Below, piece by piece: positions 41,528-44,218 of a stretch of DNA of 44,218 bases. Location: positions 1 to 44,218 of the IMG/VR virus record IMGVR_UViG_3300032116_000410. The stretch is one strand, 5' to 3'. The position numbers and the translations under genes are program-made. Every line of letters begins with the position of its first letter. The stretch's first letter is position 1. The notes beneath the pieces were generated by a model, which had not been told where the DNA came from, ran no database searches, and saw nothing but the letters and a program-made list of their open reading frames with translations. The DNA comes from a virus.

Positions 41528-41683
41528 TTAAGCACTTTCTTTTTCAATTAATCCTTCTGATTCGAAAAAGTCAATTGCGTCATCTACGCCTTTGTTGTGC
41601 CCCCATTTGTAGCATGCAAAGCATGCAGCTAACATTAGTCCTAATTGTATTAGATCATATAGAGTGAATGTAATATTTTCCAT
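41528..41683 (-). CDS. Small predicted membrane-associated protein, 51 aa
   Basis: ATG 41683 follows AAGGAG at good spacing. Residues ~8-26 (LYDLIQLGLMLAACFACYKW) are hydrophobic enough for one membrane segment; a charged tail follows (GHNKGVDDAIDFFESEGLIE). I recall small phage proteins with this layout and the same YxxGxxxGxxDxxxFLExxGLI pattern. Function unknown. Confidence 0.7.
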   Translation of the reverse strand: MENITFTLYDLIQLGLMLAACFACYKWGHNKGVDDAIDFFESEGLIEKESA

Positions 41684-41699
41684 GTATCGCTCCTTTTAA

Positions 41700-42203
41700 T
41701 TATTCTTTTATCGACTCCTCTGCGAACCAATCTGCGTGTTTTTGTCTTAGATTTTTGAACTGGTCATGTTCCACAAGGAATTTTGCAACAAGACTGTTTT
41801 CTAAACCATAGGCCTCTATTTCCCAAGGTTGATCCCAGTAGGATGTATCATCATCATATTTTTCACCAAACCATAATGTTATATACTTATCTTTTTTAAA
41901 CTTATCTTTAGCTTCGCCTTTGGCATGCTGTTTCACATGAACCATCTCATGTGCCAGGACCTTGAACATATTAATCTTTTTTCGTGTCCTTAATATCTCA
42001 ATATTAAATTCTCGTGGATTGTTGTCGCCTGTAATTTCGTAATCACAAAAACCTCCGGCGTCTAGCTTTTCACGTACAATAATTTTAATAGATAAGTTTT
42101 TTGTCAATTGCGGGGACATTAAATTTTTGGCAAATGAATCAGCTGCTAACTTTAGCAAATACACCAGCGTTCTATCTTTTGCATTTCTAACGGAAACATT
42201 CAT
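41700..42203 (-). CDS. Zincin-like metalloprotease family protein, 167 aa
   Basis: HEMVH at 85-89 is the HExxH zinc and catalytic motif. WDQPWEIEAYGLE at 123-135 supplies a Glu third ligand (E128 or E130), as in SprT-like or other gluzincin/zincin families. The part before (EFNIEILRTRKKINMFKVLA) is a beta strand and helix typical of minimal zincins. The substrate is unknown. It starts 20 bases after the cupin gene's stop. Confidence 0.78.
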   Translation of the reverse strand: MNVSVRNAKDRTLVYLLKLAADSFAKNLMSPQLTKNLSIKIIVREKLDAGGFCDYEITGDNNPREFNIEILRTRKKINMFKVLAHEMVHVKQHAKGEAKDKFKKDKYITLWFGEKYDDDTSYWDQPWEIEAYGLENSLVAKFLVEHDQFKNLRQKHADWFAEESIKE

Positions 42204-42223
42204 TTTTTGTCCTCCACTTTTAT

Positions 42224-42694
42224 TTATGCCGCTAGTTTCATCTTATCTTTAATATATTCTACTCTATCTATCCAACCTTGTTTAGTTAGAAATCCCCATT
42301 CTCGTGTTCTCCAACCATGAATAAACAATGTCCAAGTTGGAGCAGACATTTCTAATCGGTGAAATGAGGTGGCTCTTCGCCATATAATTGAACCAGGCCC
42401 TCGCCATGTGCTTTGTTCTCCGACTTTAATACCGTGTCTGTCGAAGACCGGAGTCCATTCTGTATAACCTCCTGCAAGAATAACGGTGAGGTAGTTCCAG
42501 GGGTGGTCGTGAACGTCTCTGTCTTCGTCGGAGAGGAGGAGCTTGTGGATAAAGATGTTTGGGTAGGGTCTGACGGTATCGAATGCATTTATTTTTTCCT
42601 TAAAACATAGATAGTATCTGTGCATGTAATCTCTGCCAAATCTATCTTGGATAATACGTTTTCTATTTAGTTTTTCAAGCAATCGTAAAAGCAT
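42224..42694 (-). CDS. Cupin-fold protein, 156 aa
   Basis: The centre FIHKLLLSDEDRDVHDHPWN (H62, H64) and YLTVILAGGYTEWTP are cupin motif 1; RGPGSIIWRRATSFHRLEM with H112 and WTLFIHGWRTREWGFL are motif 2. The HDHPW...GGYxE pattern is known from phage cupins. Metal binding is likely; the reaction is unknown. Confidence 0.8.
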   Translation of the reverse strand: MLLRLLEKLNRKRIIQDRFGRDYMHRYYLCFKEKINAFDTVRPYPNIFIHKLLLSDEDRDVHDHPWNYLTVILAGGYTEWTPVFDRHGIKVGEQSTWRGPGSIIWRRATSFHRLEMSAPTWTLFIHGWRTREWGFLTKQGWIDRVEYIKDKMKLAA

Positions 42695-42709
42695 GATATA
42701 AATTTGGTG

Positions 42710-42916
42710 TTATACTTTATCAATTTCGTTTGCTTCTTTAATCAATGTATTAACATCTTCAAGTGTATTACATGTGATTTTTACTTGTGTCCAGTCATCA
42801 TTGGTATCACGCCCGCTAACTTCAACCATATAACCATTATCATATAGATTGATAGTTAATGAATCATTAATTTTAACTAATTTGTCGCTGATTTTTTTAA
42901 TTTGTTTCTTAGCCAT
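42710..42916 (-). CDS. Small conserved phage protein, 68 aa
   Basis: SLTINLYDNGYMVEVSGRDT, then NDDWTQVKITC and a helical end match a small conserved T4-like phage family I recall. Beta-strand core followed by a helix; no catalytic motif. Function unknown. Confidence 0.72.
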   Translation of the reverse strand: MAKKQIKKISDKLVKINDSLTINLYDNGYMVEVSGRDTNDDWTQVKITCNTLEDVNTLIKEANEIDKV

Positions 42917-42925
42917 TTTATTTCC

Positions 42926-43723
42926 TTAAGTCCATAGTGACTGTCTAATTTTAATGAGGCGAATCATCATTGCTTCATCCTCTGCCATGTGTTCTGCTTC
43001 AATTTTATGTGATAAATCCAAAGCAGCCATACATTCTTTTCGTTCTTCTTCTGTTTCATTCTCGTGACCCCATAGATCACTTCCAGCTTTTTGTCTGCGC
43101 TTTTCGCAATATGCAGACCATCCACTAGCTTCCATTGGATCGGGGCGATTGCGATATGTTTGTGTCCACCACAAATAAAGTTCTTTAATTTCTTTTGCAG
43201 AAGTTGCTTGACTTGTAAGTTCATTTTCATGCATAAGAGTTGCTGCCCAATCAAGATGATCTAGACCTGCTTGAGGACAACGCCATGTTCTCCAACGGAA
43301 CCAACCTTTAGCATAGAATGGAGGATTGTATTTTTTATATGCATCGTCATCCCATGCAATATGTAACCATGCTGTTTCCACTTCAACAAAGTCAACAAGC
43401 TCGTTAAACAAACAAGGTAAAATGCGATATCCTACATCCTGCCACTGACCAGGTTTAATGTCACGTGGATGAGCGGTAAGTGCATGAGTACGAGTAACCC
43501 AACGATTATTGATATAATATTTTACATCATATAGTTTATCAATTGGCAAACGAACAAATGTTTGAATTGCGTCAAAGGCTTCTTCCACAATCCAATAACG
43601 AATCGGATGGGATTCTTTTGCCTCTGTTTCCCATTTATGCCAGCCGGAGCTAGTTGCAGAAGTTGGTTTAGTTGTACCTCGAATCCAATTTGCAACTTTA
43701 CTGTTTGACCAATATTCTCTCAT
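42926..43723 (-). CDS. Conserved T4-like phage protein of unknown function, 265 aa
   Basis: It has a distinctive, Trp-rich sequence: MREYWSNSKVANWIRGTTKP, RYWIVEEAFDAIQTF, RWVTRTHALTAHPRD, GYRILPCLFNELVDF and WFRWRTWRCPQAGLDHLDW. I recall the same segments in many T4-like aquatic phages beside helicase genes, without known function. It starts 1 base after the helicase stop and is read with it. Confidence 0.8.
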   Translation of the reverse strand: MREYWSNSKVANWIRGTTKPTSATSSGWHKWETEAKESHPIRYWIVEEAFDAIQTFVRLPIDKLYDVKYYINNRWVTRTHALTAHPRDIKPGQWQDVGYRILPCLFNELVDFVEVETAWLHIAWDDDAYKKYNPPFYAKGWFRWRTWRCPQAGLDHLDWAATLMHENELTSQATSAKEIKELYLWWTQTYRNRPDPMEASGWSAYCEKRRQKAGSDLWGHENETEEERKECMAALDLSHKIEAEHMAEDEAMMIRLIKIRQSLWT

Positions 43724-43724
43724 T

Positions 43725-44218
43725 TTAAACCTTAATTGACGAGAAGTCTCGTTTGCCTCTACTTATAATATCATTCATATTATATGTGCTTTTAGCTTGT
43801 GTGTCAACCCTATCAATGTCCAAATTAGCATCTGTCAAACCCTTTTGAGCAGATTGTTCTAAATCATATAATTTCATCTTTGCTCTATCAACACCAATCA
43901 TAAATCGCTTATTTGCGGTTGGATCATTATATCGATTCTTTAACTGTTTAACCATAAGCTGATTTAATTGCTCTAGTTCTTCAGTTGAAATCAAAGCAAA
44001 CATAAAGTCAACTGTTGCCGGCAAACCAAAAGATTCAGAAGTATCTGTTAGTTCAACATCGGTGTTACCATATCCACTTCTAGTTGTCTGCGTAGCTGAT
44101 AGAATAGGCACATTCTCTTCAACCGCCAAGCCTCGAAGTTCTTCAGCAATAGACTTAATCAAAGTATAAGAATTAATATTTGAACCCGCTTTGAATCTAG
44201 AACTTGCGCAAATATTTA
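43725..44218 (-). CDS. 41: Replicative DNA helicase, gp41/DnaB-like (C-terminal part)
   Basis: The frame is open to the right edge, so the N-terminus is missing; ~164 residues are present. NICASSRFKAGSNINSYTLI, KSIAEELRGLAVEENVPILS, ATQTTRSGYGNTDVELTD and ESFGLPATVDFMFALISTEE follow T4 gp41 closely (AIAEELRGLAVE, AESAGLPATADFM). The ATQ segment is helicase motif H3-like, and KRFMIGVDRAKMK the last core strand. The enzyme is the hexameric 5'-3' replication fork helicase. The GTG or TTG-like start proposed inside the frame is not real. Confidence 0.92.
   Translation of the reverse strand, partial: NICASSRFKAGSNINSYTLIKSIAEELRGLAVEENVPILSATQTTRSGYGNTDVELTDTSESFGLPATVDFMFALISTEELEQLNQLMVKQLKNRYNDPTANKRFMIGVDRAKMKLYDLEQSAQKGLTDANLDIDRVDTQAKSTYNMNDIISRGKRDFSSIKV

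Overview
The window is about 44 kb of an AT-rich, T4-like myovirus genome. Evidence: the last gene at the right edge is a gp41/DnaB-type replicative helicase. T4-type late promoters (TATAAATA) precede several virion-type genes, there is a large tRNA cluster, and several fibre and small conserved proteins have the look of those in marine and freshwater T4-like phages. No photosynthesis gene is seen. The phage-encoded RNA polymerase omega subunit resembles betaproteobacterial omega in its C-terminal half, so a betaproteobacterial host is a reasonable but unproven guess. Nearly all genes are on the minus strand and read from right to left. Only the J-domain gene near 33 kb is on the plus strand.

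Layout, left to right. 1-19.5 kb: four giant fibre-like virion proteins (one cut by the left edge) and a 111-residue partner, built from a ~35-residue repeat (LTTxNVxExxNLYYTNARV...) with larger cassettes shared between neighbours. 19.6-29.0 kb: a late, virion-associated block holding a small structural protein, a Dps-like ferritin, an adenylyl/cytidylyltransferase-like protein, a KxDG nucleotidyltransferase-like protein, a LamG-domain protein and several basic or unknown proteins. Seven of these start with a short peptide ending in (L/I)xE, the T4 prohead-protease cleavage pattern, and an eighth has VRE in the same place. They are candidates for cargo packaged in the head. 29.0-33.4 kb: early genes from near-consensus sigma70 promoters, including an HNH-like protein, a winged-helix protein, omega, rubredoxin plus rubrerythrin, a MazG-like enzyme, an acetyltransferase-like protein, a 2OG-Fe(II) oxygenase and a J-domain protein. 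33.4-36.9 kb: an oxygenase and two tandem flavin-dependent halogenase-like genes, then an RNase H-like protein. 36.9-40.3 kb: a tRNA island with GroES, a histone H1-like peptide and a tiny basic protein between the tRNAs. 40.3-44.2 kb: small early genes (basic-tail protein, SWIM protein, zincin, cupin, conserved unknowns) and the helicase end.

Twenty-four tRNA genes are readable, most with encoded CCA, covering every amino acid except phenylalanine. Four spacers between tRNAs fold into 15-20 bp hairpins whose base contains the upstream tRNA's CCA. Two longer stretches in the island look like structured RNA of unknown type.

Two promoter classes explain much of the layout. Eight minus-strand promoters have TTGACA/T and TATAAT 17 bp apart, most with an extended TG. 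TATAAATA late promoters sit about 20-35 bp upstream of virion-type genes. No computation was run; family calls rest on motifs and remembered families.
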